Assembly (NCBI RefSeq): GCF_040869045.1 | Contig: NC_090320.1 | Coordinates: forward strand, 250,542,978 to 250,606,977 | Length of the DNA stretch: 64,000 nt | Source: Eurosta solidaginis | Lineage: Eukaryota > Arthropoda > Insecta > Diptera > Tephritidae | Direction: 5' to 3' | In this document: positions 1 to 11,565 of the stretch, piece by piece | How the letters are laid out: each line of letters starts with the position of its first letter | Numbering within the stretch: the first letter of the stretch is position 1 | The notes under the pieces: generated by a model | Database searches by the model: none | Told to the model about the DNA's origin: nothing | The model's input: the letters and a program-made list of their open reading frames with translations, nothing else | Translations under genes and position numbers: made by a program

Positions 1-699
1 ATTTTTCTTCTGTTTCTGCTTTAAATAGCTTGAGTGCCATGCTTTTACTTTTGAATTCATGGCAAATATTTTTATTTATTTTTCCCAAAAATTTTCTGAA
101 AATTCTCAAAAAAAAAAAAAAAACAAAAGAATTGCTATCACATGAATTAGCGCCATCATGCTGTCAAAAAGTGCTGCTGTCACTTTAGTAGCAATGTCAA
201 GCATGTGGCCGGTCACTCATTTTTTTCTTGGTTTTTTTTTTGGCAAATTATCCTAAAATTCGCACATTGAAATTACTTATTCATTTCAGATCGATGAAGT
301 CACTTAGTGATCTTTTACTAATGTTTATAATGAGACATTTATTATTGTTTAGTTTTTTAATTTTTTACTTTTTGAACTTATGAATGACATAATTTTTGTG
401 CTCATTTCGAAATTTTTTGTATTTCATTTATCTTTTTACTGCCATATGTCGCATTTTTATTCAATTTGTACTGGCAAAGTTTTATTGAAATATGGGGTAA
501 TTAAATTTACGAGAATTATGCGCCAGTTTTTGGTATGAAACATGGCGGAAGACGACAGGTTATAAATGTGGTGAAGAAACGGAAAAGTGAAATATGTATA
601 TGATAAGCTCAATCGAAAAAGCTACACATCAAACATAACTCAACGTTTCGAATGATGTTCTAAAGTTATAAAATAACTGAGATCTTGCTCCTGTTGAAG

Positions 700-965
700 C
701 TAAGAAGCGCTCCCTCTCCCCACAGGGCTAGGGGGCTTAGGGGGCGACAAAAATTTCGAAATGATTCAAGCAGTTGCACGCGCAATTTAGAGCTTAACCC
801 AATTGTAAACCTTACCTACCCTTGGTGAATCCTGTTTCTTTAGCAGCTCTGACTCTGGCGACCCAACATTCCTCATGGAACTAGGCAGTGGGGAACGAAA
901 TGGGCTAAAAGGTTCAATGTGGTCGTATTAAATCGCTCCCGAGATGATACATAGCGAGAAAGATA
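700..965 (-). repeat. Diverged SINE-like repeat, partial copy
   Basis: Shares ordered blocks with the better copy at 21491-21885 in opposite orientation. Examples are AACCCAATTGT, GAATCCTGTTTC, CTCTGGCGACCC, CCTCATGGAACT, TTCAATGTGG and CTCCCGAGATG. Numerous substitutions and small gaps show it is old. It may extend left to the GGGGGCTTAGGGGGC stretch near 730. Confidence 0.6.
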
Positions 966-1689
966 CATAACAACAGACCCGATATACAAATCCTTGACTT
1001 CGGATTACGCGTTGCTTCCTATGACAAAGTGATAATGTCAAATCCGGTCAAAAAAATTACAAAGCGCCGCTAAACGACGGACTATCCCAACATGCAGGCG
1101 AAAGGTTTGTCATGAGAGGCGAATAAAAACTACAGATCTACAATATTTGGCATGATCATATCGTAGCGTACCAGAGATGGTCGAGCTAGTATCTTAAAAA
1201 TGCTGATTTCCGCAAGCTACAAAGAGGAAAAGGAGAGGAAGAGCTGGTAGAGTGGTTCGAAGAAGCATTCCCCCAGAAATGGGCGCTGCCTAATCCCCTA
1301 GTACTGCAACATCGACCTCTTCTATAGATATAGCCTATCTAGCGATAAAAGTCGCGACAGTGCGGACCTGGTAGATCGACTACCTGTCATATTTCAGATG
1401 TGAGAACCTATACGCACCATTTCTTTGTAGTCCTTGGAGTAGCTTTCCAAACAACGAATGTGGACGTTGCTGATTGGACAGGACCTTAGAGCATGCTTAG
1501 AATTAATTTGGCTTCTCAATGGCGCATCCCTAAAGCAATCGGTACATCAATCGATTGGCTGTCGTTTCATGAAGGCCATTCAATTGTCGTCAATGCTAAG
1601 AGTGATCAATACACCAATATTTTTGCTTAATTGTGTTGTTGCAAGTATATGTCGTAGAGTTTCTTTGCCTCCAAAAGCTCAAATTTTTG

Positions 1690-2060
1690 AGATCATGAGT
1701 CTCGAAACGCATGCGTCTTCATAGATGTGTAAGTGATCTGTTCAAACAGAGAGTTAGTCTTGCCAATAATTGCAACTTAGGAATGAGTAGGCAATTGGAA
1801 AGGAAATTTCTCTCTCGACGAACAAAAATCACACTCTTTAAGTCCCTCATTAAACCTCACTTGTTGTATGTCTCCACATCATGGATGCTGTCGAGAGTAG
1901 ATCAGATGGCTATTTGAATGTTCGAAAGAAAAGTTCTCTGAAAGAAGTTTTGTCCTATCCGGGAGGCCCACGTCAAGTGTCGAAGGACGAATATTGTTAA
2001 TGTTGTTATGCGAATGCACTGAGGCCCTTCGGTCAAGAAGGTATTTCCATCGACACTCGT
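1690..2060 (+). pseudogene. RTE-clade reverse transcriptase C-terminal fragment, copy 1
   Basis: The conceptual peptide contains LSRRTKITLFKSLIKPHLLY followed by FERKVL in another frame. This is the ordered signature of the RT thumb/C-terminal region of RTE-type LINEs (TKI..YK.LI.P.L.Y then a FERKVLR helix). It is broken by a stop after QMAI (ending 1917) and by a deletion near 1997. It is non-functional. Confidence 0.6.
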
Positions 2061-2139
2061 ATTTCATTCGATGGCGTAATTTTTATTGGATTTTTTTTTT
2101 GGTCGTGTGGGTGGTCCCGTTTCCGAGCTTCGAAAGATA

Positions 2140-2845
2140 TATTGGGGCCACAATTAAGCCGGAGGGTTGGTCCCGGGCTATGGCAGAATATACTATACAC
2201 GTGTATGCGGATAGCTTCAAATTAATGAAAGGGGTTGGGTCTGCTGTTTACTGTGCCGACCCAGAAATAAATAGATCCTACAGGCTGCCAGATTACTGCA
2301 GTGTTTTTCAGGCGGATATTATAGCAGCGGAGAAAGCAGCAGAAATTCTGGAGGAAGCGTGCTTAAGCTGCAGTCACGTCAATATATATATTGATAGACC
2401 GGGTGTGATTAAGGCAATCATCTTACACAGTATTTCATCAAGAAGTGTTCTGGAGTGCAAAGAAGCATTGGAGAAATTTCGCTCACGCCGGACCATACAT
2501 CTTTACTGGGTTCCCGGTCATAAAGGGATAGAAAGTTACGAAAAGGCCGATGAGTTGGGTGCAATAATCACTGAGGCGACGATATATTTCCCAATCCGTT
2601 TGGGAGAAATCAAAAGGAGACAGAAGTTGCATATGATCCATCAAACAGGAAAGACATGGACAAAAGCGCGGGGCTGCAAACTTTTTAAGATCATGTACAA
2701 AGCCTACGATATTAGACTCACAAAGTGGCTAATATCTCTGAAGAGAGAAGACTTAAGGCTCACGATGGGCATACTGACTGTGCCTTCTGGAAGAGATGGT
2801 AGAGTGGTTCGAAGAAGCATTCCTCCAGAAATGGGCGCTGCCTAA
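2140..2845 (+). pseudogene. LINE RNase H domain fragment, copy 1
   Basis: An open frame reads EYTIHVYADSFKLM, GSAVYCADPEINRSYRL, FQADIIAAEKAAEILEEA, VNIYIDRPG and HLYWVPGHKGIESYEKADEL. These correspond to the four acidic positions of a type I RNase H. Two are altered: TDGS has become ADSF, and the AE of motif 2 is AD. The frame ends in foreign sequence (GRDGRVVRRSIPPEMGAA) at the duplication junction near 2791. Confidence 0.7.
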
Positions 2846-3244
2846 TCCCCTAGTACTGCGACATCGACCTACTCTATAGATATAGCATTGTATCTTGCGA
2901 CAAAAATCGCGACAGTGCGGACCTGGTAGATCGACCACCTGTCAAATTTCAGATGTGAGAACCTAAACGCACAATTTCTTTGTAGTCTTTGGAGTAGCTT
3001 TCCAAACAACGAATGGAAGTTGCTGATTGGAAAGGACCCTAGAGCATGCTTAGAATTAATTTGGCTTCGCAATGGCGCATCCCTAAAGCAATCGGTACAT
3101 CAATCGATTGGCTGTCGTTTCATGCAGGCCATTCAATTGTCGTCAATGCTAAGAGGGATCAATACACCCTCAATATCTGCTTAATTGTGTTGTTGCAAAT
3201 ATATGTCGTAGAGTTTCTTTGCCTCCAAAAGTTCAAATTTTTGA

Positions 3245-3660
3245 GATAATGAGTCTCGAAACGCATGCGTCTTCATAGATATGTAAGTGATCTGTTCAAA
3301 CAGAGAGTTAGTCTTGCCAATAATTGCTACTTACGAATGAGTAGGCAATTGAAAAGGAAATTTCTCTCTCGACGAACAAAAATTACACTCTTTAAGTCCC
3401 TCATTAAACCTCACTTGTTGTATGTCTCCACATCATGGATTATGTCGAGAGTAGATCAGATGGCTGTTTGAATGTTCGAAAGAAAAGTTCTCTGAAAGAT
3501 TTTTTGTCCTATCCGTGAGGCCCACGGCAAGTGTCGAAGGACGAATATTCTCAAGCTGTATGAGTTTAACGCAGATATGATGGAAGTTCAACGAATAAAC
3601 CCTAAAGCTTCGCTGGCTAGGTCTTGTTATGCGAATGCACTGAGGCCCTTCGGCCAAGAA
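3245..3660 (+). pseudogene. RTE-clade reverse transcriptase C-terminal fragment, copy 2
   Basis: Nearly identical to copy 1 and longer. After LSRRTKITLFKSLIKPHLLY come a stop, FERKVL, and then a fragment like LKLYEFNADMMEVQRINPKA, where RTE elements have an ELY..ADI...I...RLRWLGHV helix. A frameshift and at least one stop make it inactive. Confidence 0.6.
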
Positions 3661-3759
3661 GGTATTTCCATCGACACTCGCATTCCATTCGATGGTGTAA
3701 TTTTTATTGGATTTTTTTTTTTGGTCGTGTGGGTGGTCCCGTTCCTGAGCTTCGAAAGA

Positions 3760-4650
3760 GATATTGGGGCCACAGTTAAGCCGGAGGGTTGGCAGAACAT
3801 ACTATACACGTGTATACGGATGGCTTCAAGTTAATGGAAGGGGTTGGGTCTGCTGTTTACTGTGCCGACCCAAAAATAAATAGATCCTACAGGCTGCCAG
3901 AATACTGCAGTGTTCTTCAGGCGGAAATTATAGCAGTGAAGAAAACAGCAGAAATTCTGGAGGAAGCGTGCTTAAGCTGCAGTCACGTCAATATATATAT
4001 TGATAGTCAGGCTTCGATTAAGGCAATCATCTTACACAGTACTCCATCAAGAAGTGTTCTGGAGTGCAAAGAAGCATTGGAAAAACTTCGCTCAGGCGGA
4101 CCATACATCTTTACTGGGTTCCGGGTCATAAAGGGATAGAAATTTACGAAGAGGCCGATGAGTTGGCAAAGAAGGGTGCAACACTCACTGAGGCGACGAT
4201 AGATGTCCCAATCCGTTTGGGAGAAATCAAAAGGAGAAAAGAGTTGCATATGATCCATCAAACAGGAAGACGTGGACAAAAGCGCGGGGCTGCAAACTTT
4301 TTAAGATCATGTACAAAGCCTACGATATTAGACTCACAAAGTGGCTCATATCTCTCAAGAGAGAAGACTTAAGGCTCACGATGGGCATACGGACTGGATA
4401 CTGCCTTCTGGCGTCACATGCTTATAAGTTAGGCCTCGTCAGTAACAGCAAGTGCAGAAAGTGTGAGCTGCAAGATGAAACGCTTGAGCACGTTCTGTGT
4501 TCATGTCCTGCGCTCGCCAGATCAAGGCTCCAGCTATTAGGGACGGCAGAGTTGCCAGATCTCGAAGCAGCAATTAAGCTGGGTACTAGAAAACTGCTAA
4601 TATTTGCTAAGAGGACGGAGTTATTTTATAACATATGTCCTGGCACCTGA
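3760..4650 (+). pseudogene. LINE RNase H and zinc-knuckle fragment, copy 2
   Basis: RNase H motifs HVYTDGFKLMEGVGSAVYCA, LQAEIIAV, IYIDSQAS and HLYWVPGHKGIEIYEEADEL are spread over two frames, with a frameshift near 4100. A further shift near 4270-4310 leads to WLISLKREDLRLTMGIRTGY and the cysteine-histidine tail CRKCELQDETLEHVLCSC. The C-terminal order matches the LINE at 26-31 kb. It ends at 4650 and is followed by about 90 bp of 3' UTR. Confidence 0.8.
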
Positions 4651-5415
4651 TTGGGGTTCTTCCTTTTGGTCGTCAAAGAAATTCTGGTAGCACTATAGAC
4701 ACATTCGAGTCCAACCTAACCTACCCTAACTCTGTCGTGTGGGACCGTTAGTCTAATTTGTGAAGCACCCGTTACATTTAAATTCTCATTTATATATTTT
4801 TTTATTTATAAACATGAATATCGACGGGGTACCCTTGCGTGATAAGATAAGGCATTGAGTCAACTTTGAATGACAGTTTGAGTGCTAGCATTTAGGTGAA
4901 TGCATAGAAACATTCAAGGTTACACCTCTTACTTTGATTGTAGTACTAACTTCCTAAACGACAGTAGCCTGGGAATATAAATGCTTATGTGTTTGTGTAG
5001 TATATTTGAATAATAATTGAATTAAAATAATAAAAAATAGTATACTAAATCAATGTTCAAGTAGATTTATTGGAGTTAGTATTTGACTGTTTAGGTAATT
5101 TGTTCTCCAAATAAATATGAAAAAAAAAAATGTGCCGTAAGATGTTGGAAGCTAAAAAATATAACAAACTATATAAACTGCTGGAAAAATAAACGCAAAC
5201 CACAAAACAAGAAAATGATTATCTCATCTCACATCACTGCTGTCATATGGAAATGACATATGGAATCAACAAATGTTCTGTCTAAAACCATTAAGCTGTC
5301 TACGTGTACTGACACTTTTGTCATTTAAAAAAGCTCTTGAATAAACGGGGGAATGCACATTTTTATTTTACTTAAAAGCTGTCAACATGTACATTAAACT
5401 GGGTCGATTTATTAA

Positions 5416-5828
5416 CCGATATCGCGCCATCGATTTTTCGAAAGGATTTGGGCTCAGGAAAAAAAAGTTCCACTATGCATACCCAAAAAATAATAATTTT
5501 CGAGCCTGCGAAATTTCATTTTTTGGACTTTTTTTCGACTTTGATTTTTAATTTTTTTTCGTGACCTACGAAAAAAAATTTTATTTCATTGTAAAATTTT
5601 CATGTATACCCTGTCCGACCCAAAAATTTCCGGTAAAAACGTTGTCGATAACAGTTTTTGAAAAAAAAGTATTTTTTTAGTAGGTAATGAAAAAATCTTA
5701 AAAATCAAAGTCGAAAAAAGTCAAAAAAATGAGATTCCGCAGGTTCGAAATTATTTTTTTGGGAATGCGTAGTGGAACTTTTTTTCCTGAGCCCAAATCC
5801 TATCGAAAAATCGATGGCGCGATATCGG
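5416..5828. mobile_element. Palindromic MITE with TTAA target sites
   Basis: A 413-bp near-perfect inverted repeat with arms of about 200 bp. The left begins CCGATATCGCGCCATCG and the right ends CGATGGCGCGATATCGG. Both ends abut TTAA (5412-5415 and 5829-5832), the target site of piggyBac-type transposases. There is no coding capacity. The arms also share the GGCTCAGGAAAAAAA-type block near 5451 and its complement near 5780. Confidence 0.8.
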
Positions 5829-6443
5829 TTAACTTTCGCCCATAGAGATCGACACACACTAATGTACATATTGTATTGTAGGTAGTAAAAATAGTAAATC
5901 TAAATAATAATATATGCAACGTTAATATCTCCAATTTCCTGCAGTGCTATTCACACGCTCACAAAATTCAAAACTATTTTTAATTGCATAAATGTCCTCG
6001 AATATTTTTTACGGTTATTGTAATAAATAAATAAATAAGTTTTATTTATTGTGCTCAATAAACTAATACTGCTGCAGTTGTGGCGAATTTATTTTAAAGC
6101 TCAATGAAATTGAAAACCATTTTTGAAAACTGAGAGAAGAATCTTATTTGCTGCTAGAGAATAATTACAGAAAAAAGTGGGTAGAGGAACAAATTGTTGA
6201 TGAAGAGCTCTTATATCTTCTGTACAAAATTAGAGAGAGCACAATGAGTCGTAGCGATAACATTAGGAATAGATTACAAAATGAAAAGGAGTGGACAAGA
6301 AGTTGTTAGTTATGATTAGTTTGATAATTGAATTATTATCGATTATATATTATTATTGCAACGAGTTCTGGGGATTTCTGATATTTATGCACCTTTTGTT
6401 GTTGCGTGATTATTTATTAGCAGCCTAGTAATGTCAACATTCG

Positions 6444-6498
6444 CCACATTATTATTAATATTATTATTATTAATATTATTAATATTAATATTATTAGG
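6444..6498. repeat. TAA/ATT microsatellite (LINE tail)
   Basis: Alternating ATT and AATATT units directly at the 3' end of the minus-strand LINE remnant, best read as its expanded 3' tail. Confidence 0.8.
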
Positions 6499-7300
6499 CC
6501 TGAAGCACTGCGACCTTTGTGCAGATCTATTGTGCATGTCCTTTCAGCCTAATTTTGTATGTGGAGGCTTTTAATGTATCTAAGTACCTCTTCAGGCTTT
6601 TTACTCCATATCACATGGGGATTAAGAGTCACACCACCTAGAGGGGAGAGTCTCTGCCTCGCCAGAGCGACGCATTTGCAAAGAATGTGAACCGGCGTTT
6701 CATCCTCCAGCTCACAGAAACGACAAATTCGTTGCCGGAAGTATAAACAGTTTGGCCTGTATTTACCCTGGACAGTCAATCAAGTGACGTCTGAATTGTT
6801 TTATTTCTCAGCTACTTAAGACTTCCCTGGTGTGTGTGCTTTTGTGAGTCCACAAAAGGGCTCTGAACCATAGAATGCACCTGTAGCATCCTGCTTTGCT
6901 AGGTAATCTGCATGCTCATTACCTTCATGTACCTGATGTCCGGGAACCCATCGTAACAAAACCTTGTTTTTGGCTCCTAGGTCATTAAGGATTTCAATGC
7001 AGTCGTCCACTAGCTTAGATGTAATTACGTAGGATTGCAAGCCACGCAGGGCCGCCTGACTGGCCGACATAATGTAGACGCTTTTCGAGGATGAGCCTCT
7101 CCGTAGACATTATCTACCGCAAACTTCTATTGCATGGACTTCTGCCTGAAATGAGTATTCCATTGGTATCGATTTCCTGAAGTTCGACCCATAGATACGA
7201 GTTCCCGTTTTTCCGTCATCGTATTTCCATCAATCCGTGAACCAGACCTCTGAGGCAGGGTCATTATAAGGATTGCCTCTTTCTCAGTGGGTCCTGTTCA
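6490..7300 (-). pseudogene. 3' remnant of an I/LOA-type LINE (RNase H and zinc knuckle)
   Basis: Minus-strand peptides include EYSFQAEVHAIEV, VLLRWVPGHQVHEGNEHADY and CRFCELEDETPVHILCKCVA, the RNase H motifs and the CCHC-like tail of I/LOA/R1-group LINEs. Stops separate the pieces. The element ends in a plus-strand ATT/TAA-rich run at 6444-6498, equivalent to a TAA tail as used by I-type elements. The 5' part is missing. Confidence 0.75.
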
Positions 7301-7711
7301 CAATGGACACTTCGAAGTTCCGTGAGATTCTGAGCTTAGGGGACATTACGTCACGCAGTTGTAATGTGGGATTTCCCATGAATTTTCTTATTAATTTCAT
7401 ATGTCCTATCATGTTTCCTACCTTCAACTCCGAAATATATTGTTATATATTTCATGTCGACTTCAAACGGCATCCGCTTTGGCAGAAAAACTTTTGCTGA
7501 GCAGCTTTCCACGAAAGAAATAAAATCAAAGGGTTTGTCAAGAAACTGTATTGGGCGACTTTGTGTAGAAAATCAAAACACACTACCTCTATACCATGGC
7601 GATTTCGCTGGTGCCCGAGCAGGAACGCGAAACTGCGCTAGTGGAGGTGAGAAAATATGGAAGAATGTAATAAAAAGACACTGTTTGTTAAAAATGGAAC
7701 TAAGTCCAAAC

Positions 7712-8180
7712 CGATAACACGCCGATAACAAATTGCTAAAACTCCGATAACAAATGGATAACTTTTTAATATCAACATGATACATTTTTGATAGATGTGA
7801 ATAACTTTTCGATAACGAATCGTTAATAACAATCGATAGCTATTTTATAATACATTTGATAACTTTTCGATAATATATCGATAACAAACGGATAATTTGT
7901 CAATAAAAAATAGATAGAAGATTTATAACACTTCGATATCAAATCGATAACTTCCCGATAGCTCGTCGATAAGAAATGATGGAGAACACGCTCAAATCCC
8001 GTCTTCGAAAATAAACCGTTAACACTTCGATTGCAAATTAATAACACGCCCGCTGGTTTCAATAGGTGCTTCAGTTTTGACTTCTTTATCTTTGCTTTCT
8101 TATCCTGTCCTTTTTCCCTATTCTGTGCCTTCCGTTTCATTTCTTTTCTTGGCTTGCCTTATACTTGGAACAACCACTGC
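7712..8180. repeat. CGATAAC-rich degenerate block plus pyrimidine-rich edge
   Basis: About fifteen irregularly spaced matches to CGATAAC or GATAAC variants occur between 7712 and 8055. A TTCAGTTTTGACTTC/TTTATC-type pyrimidine-rich segment follows. The same order (GATAAC motifs, CGCC, GGTTT-TC, pyrimidine tract) recurs at 63655-63960, so this looks like an interspersed repeat family. No coding capacity. Confidence 0.5.
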
Positions 8181-8488
8181 TAGTTTCGTGTTCGCAACTG
8201 TAGTTTTGGTGATAATTTATACAAATGTTCAAATGTTTGTATCTTCTTTTTTTCTTTGCAGCAGTGAGTATGCTTTAAAGTGTTCGTCAAGATGTCACTT
8301 TGATAAAAGACGTACATATGTATGTCTTTCAACAAAAACAAATGATAGACAAATCAAACAATTCAAATTATCGTTATCAGACCGTAAAACAAAATGCGTA
8401 AGTAAGATGTTGATGGCGCTTAGTGCTCAAATTTGAGGTGTGACCATGCTAAGTAAATTGACATTGATGCAAAATTATGTAGACATGT

Positions 8489-9094
8489 AATTACAGCAGT
8501 GAACATAAAAAAAGCAGTGGCAAATTTCTTCCAAGTTCCGCTATAAAATTAAAAATTTTTAATTTTCGATAATTAAAAAAAAACGTTCATGAATTTTGTC
8601 GTAAAGTAATCTCCAAAGCCGAAAAAATCGAAAAAATTTTACGAAAATTTCGAACTTTTTATAAGCAGTTGTCTGAGTTTTTTTTTTGTTTTTGATGTTT
8701 TGGAACCCATTAAATTTTAGTGTAACAAAGTACAAAATATAGGTCTCTCGAAGTCGCATTCATTTTGATTAACAATTTTTTTTCCGAAGACCTATTAAAT
8801 TTTCTCCCATACAAAATGTGTACATTTCCTTTTTTATATGCAATAAGATTTGAAGCACCCAAACGTTTTCAAAAAGTAATGCGAATTGTAAGAAACCTAA
8901 TATACTCAACAAAGTCAAGAGGGCTGCAAATAAAAAGTTCAAAACTTTCGTAAAATTTTGGCGAATTTTTCCGAAAGTCTCAGTAACAAAATTTATAGAA
9001 GTTTTTTGCTAAAAAATCGAAAATAAAAAAGAATTTAACTGACGAAATTTGATAAAAACTTGCCACTGCTATTTTTGTGTACGCTGCTGTAATT
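8489..9094. mobile_element. Non-autonomous TIR element (CAGCAG termini)
   Basis: About 606 bp bounded by 35-bp imperfect terminal inverted repeats: AATTACAGCAGTGAACA on the left, and on the right the complement of AATTACAGCAGCGTACAC. The interior is AT-rich with many TTCGAAAATTT-like motifs and no transposase. A target duplication could not be fixed, because the termini merge with AATT. A partial relative lies at 9590-9800. Confidence 0.65.
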
Positions 9095-9589
9095 GTTTGT
9101 AGATACAAGACAAAACTTTAACCCATTGTATTTTTCCTTTATAGCATGCTCAATGAGTTTATGTGGCGCCAGTTAATTTTACTGATTTTGCACATTTTTT
9201 GTATTTTAGCTTTTTATGCTTTGCCTAGTTTTATCTAGCGCTTGCACCAAATTTTCTTTACAGTAATTCTTTTTTAATTAGCTGGCAAGCCAACACCAAT
9301 TTTTGATTAATTAATTCGTCAATCTAGCAACTGACGTAATCTCAGAAGAAAGCTACATATTCATATATCGATACGAACCATACAAAAAAAACGGAATGCA
9401 ACTTTGCACCGTTTGCGCATAATGATTTTAATTCGCATAAAACTCTTTCTTCTTCATGTCTTGTTAACACCATTTTGCACGTTTTATTTTAATAGTCCGG
9501 TAACGATTGCAATGCGTGAAAGCAATGCTGCACAAATGTGAAGTTCTAAACACTTGCAAGTCACCGTATAGTATTGAGTGGGTTTATTC

Positions 9590-9800
9590 ACAGCAGCGAA
9601 CAGAAAATAATGGCAATTTTTATCGAATCTTGTTAATTTCATTTTTGCTTATTTTTTCGATATGAGTTTTGAAACCGAAGCTATGCAAGCCAATCTTAAA
9701 AACGTTTTCGAAAAAAAAAAAAAAAAATTCGAGAAAACTTTACGAAAATTTTGAACTTTTTATTTGGAGTTCGTGGAAATCAAATATAAGTTCTAAATTT
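9590..9800. repeat. Partial copy of the CAGCAG-TIR element
   Basis: Starts CAGCAGCGAACAGAAAATAA with a downstream ATGGCAA and shares the TTTACGAAAATTTTGAACTT block with the element at 8489-9094. The right terminus is not recognisable. Confidence 0.45.
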
Positions 9801-9919
9801 TCGTGGTAGAATACAATTTGGCCCACTAGATATTCCTATTCCAACAGATCTTATTTGTAGTGCGATTTTCTTGAAATTTGGTACAGGGGTACCCCTATGA
9901 CCATGTTAATATTTCAGAA

Positions 9920-10440
9920 TTTGGGTGAATCGAGACAGATATAGACTTCCATATATCAAAATCACCAGTATCGAAAAAAAAAAATTGATTAAACCATGTC
10001 CGTCGGTTCGTCCGTCCGTCCGTTAACACGATAACTTGAGAAAATATTGAGATATCTTCGCCAAATTCGGTAAACGGCCTAATATAAACCCAGAATAGAT
10101 TGGTATTGAAAATTAACGAAATCGGACGATAACCACGCCCACTTTTGCGATATCGAATATTTAGAAAATGGGAAAAATGAGATAATTCAAAAACGAATGT
10201 CGCAAAGCTAATAAAATTTGCAAGGTGGATTGGTTTTATGACGCCAAACATAAATTCCATAAATTTTGGAATATGGGCGCGGCACCACCCACATTTAGAA
10301 GAAGAAAATTTGGAAGTTAAACAAGCCGTAAATCAAAAGCCATTGAAATTTTGTAGAAACACTATCCTTGCGAAATTATATAGACTGAGTGAAGGTAATC
10401 AAAATCGGTTATAGACCACGCTCACTTTATATTGATTTAG
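9920..10440 (-). mobile_element. Helentron-like repeat, internal/3' fragment
   Basis: Shares the ordered modules of the copies at 19-21 kb and 38-42 kb: TAGACTTCCATATATCAAAA, the GTCCGTCCGT run, AACACGATAACTTGAG, CCACGCCCACTTTTGCGATA and GGGCGCGGCACCACCCAC. Neither terminus is present. Confidence 0.6.
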
Positions 10441-11565
10441 AGCTGACGCCGGTATGTTCTACTTTTATGGGTTTCCTTCGAAATTCCTGTTTCTCAACCT
10501 ATATTGAGTATATGCCTCCCCATTTTTAATGCCCTCCGTCGAAAATCCGCTGATCGGACTCCTATTTAGGGTCACATAATGTATGAAAAACGGCTAATAT
10601 CGGATGACCATTGCAAAAAGAGAAATGCACTCAATGCGCACTCATAATGAGCGTAAATGATGCCAATTAGGACTCCTTTCTGACTCTTCCTTGACTCTTA
10701 TTGTTTACTGGGAAAATAATTTGGTAGAAATTCTCTATATTTGTGTTCAATTTTAGAAAGCCACATCGTAAAAATCGTTTCAAAAGCTATACATTTTTTG
10801 AATTTAGGTTGAGATAGAGTACGTTTTGAAACAAATTCAGACAAATTATTAGGCAAATTATGGTGTAATACCAATTTCACACAGAGATATAATAAAATAA
10901 TTTGTAAAGCTTTCTACATCTAAGCTCTAATTGAAATCAATCTTCCATACAAAATAAAAATTCTTAATTGTCTCGTCCTTTTAAAAGGAAAAAATTTATT
11001 TTGAAGAAATCTTATGTTGGAAAAGCGCGTCGCCGTTTAATATACAAAGGCGCCAGATTGAATTTCATTTGCCACATTTTCCACTAGAATAAGCAGTAAA
11101 AGTTTGTGCATAGGTAAATATCTACATAAAAATTTATATTATGGTAAATGTGTATCGATGTGAGTAATTGCAGATTGATTGGAAAACATTAATTATTCAT
11201 TATATTTTGAAACTCCCAGAAAAAACTGTGTGTAGGTAGTGGCACCTGTTATTTAAAAGGAGTTAGGTATTAGGAAGAAACAATTTGTTTACTTAAAAAA
11301 GTTCATTAGATAATAATAATAATAATAATAACAATAAACCCAACGGATAAATACCCTCCAAAGCCCGCCCAACCGACACGAGGGGCGCATCCGCATGACG
11401 CCCGGATTTTGTTTTTGCCGAGTTGTTGATAGGCGGATGTTTGTTAAGCGTTGAGATCTAAAACTGCTCAGCTACAGAATAAATATCATCAGCTGAGTAT
11501 TATACATAACAGTTGGAAATAATACATGTACTAGTACTACATTGTTAAATAATTGAACATTTTAT

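Larger units (their letters stand above)
1240..4740 (+). mobile_element. Chimeric LINE remnant: tandemly duplicated RTE plus RNase-H segments
   Basis: Two consecutive copies of a unit of about 1.55-1.6 kb, the first 1240-2795 and the second 2796-4740. Each has, in order, an unidentified 450-bp block, an RTE-like reverse-transcriptase C-terminal fragment, and an RNase H fragment of an I/LOA/R1-type LINE. The second copy continues into the zinc-knuckle tail and a 3' end with CCAACCTAACCTA. The offset between copies is about 1554-1562 in the left part and 1609 at the RNase H, because copy one lacks about 65 bp near 1997. Both are pseudogenes. Confidence 0.8.

Noticed and set aside
8077..8436. 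119-codon plus-strand ORF
   Set aside because: Hydrophobic only because it starts in a pyrimidine-rich repeat edge; no conserved features.
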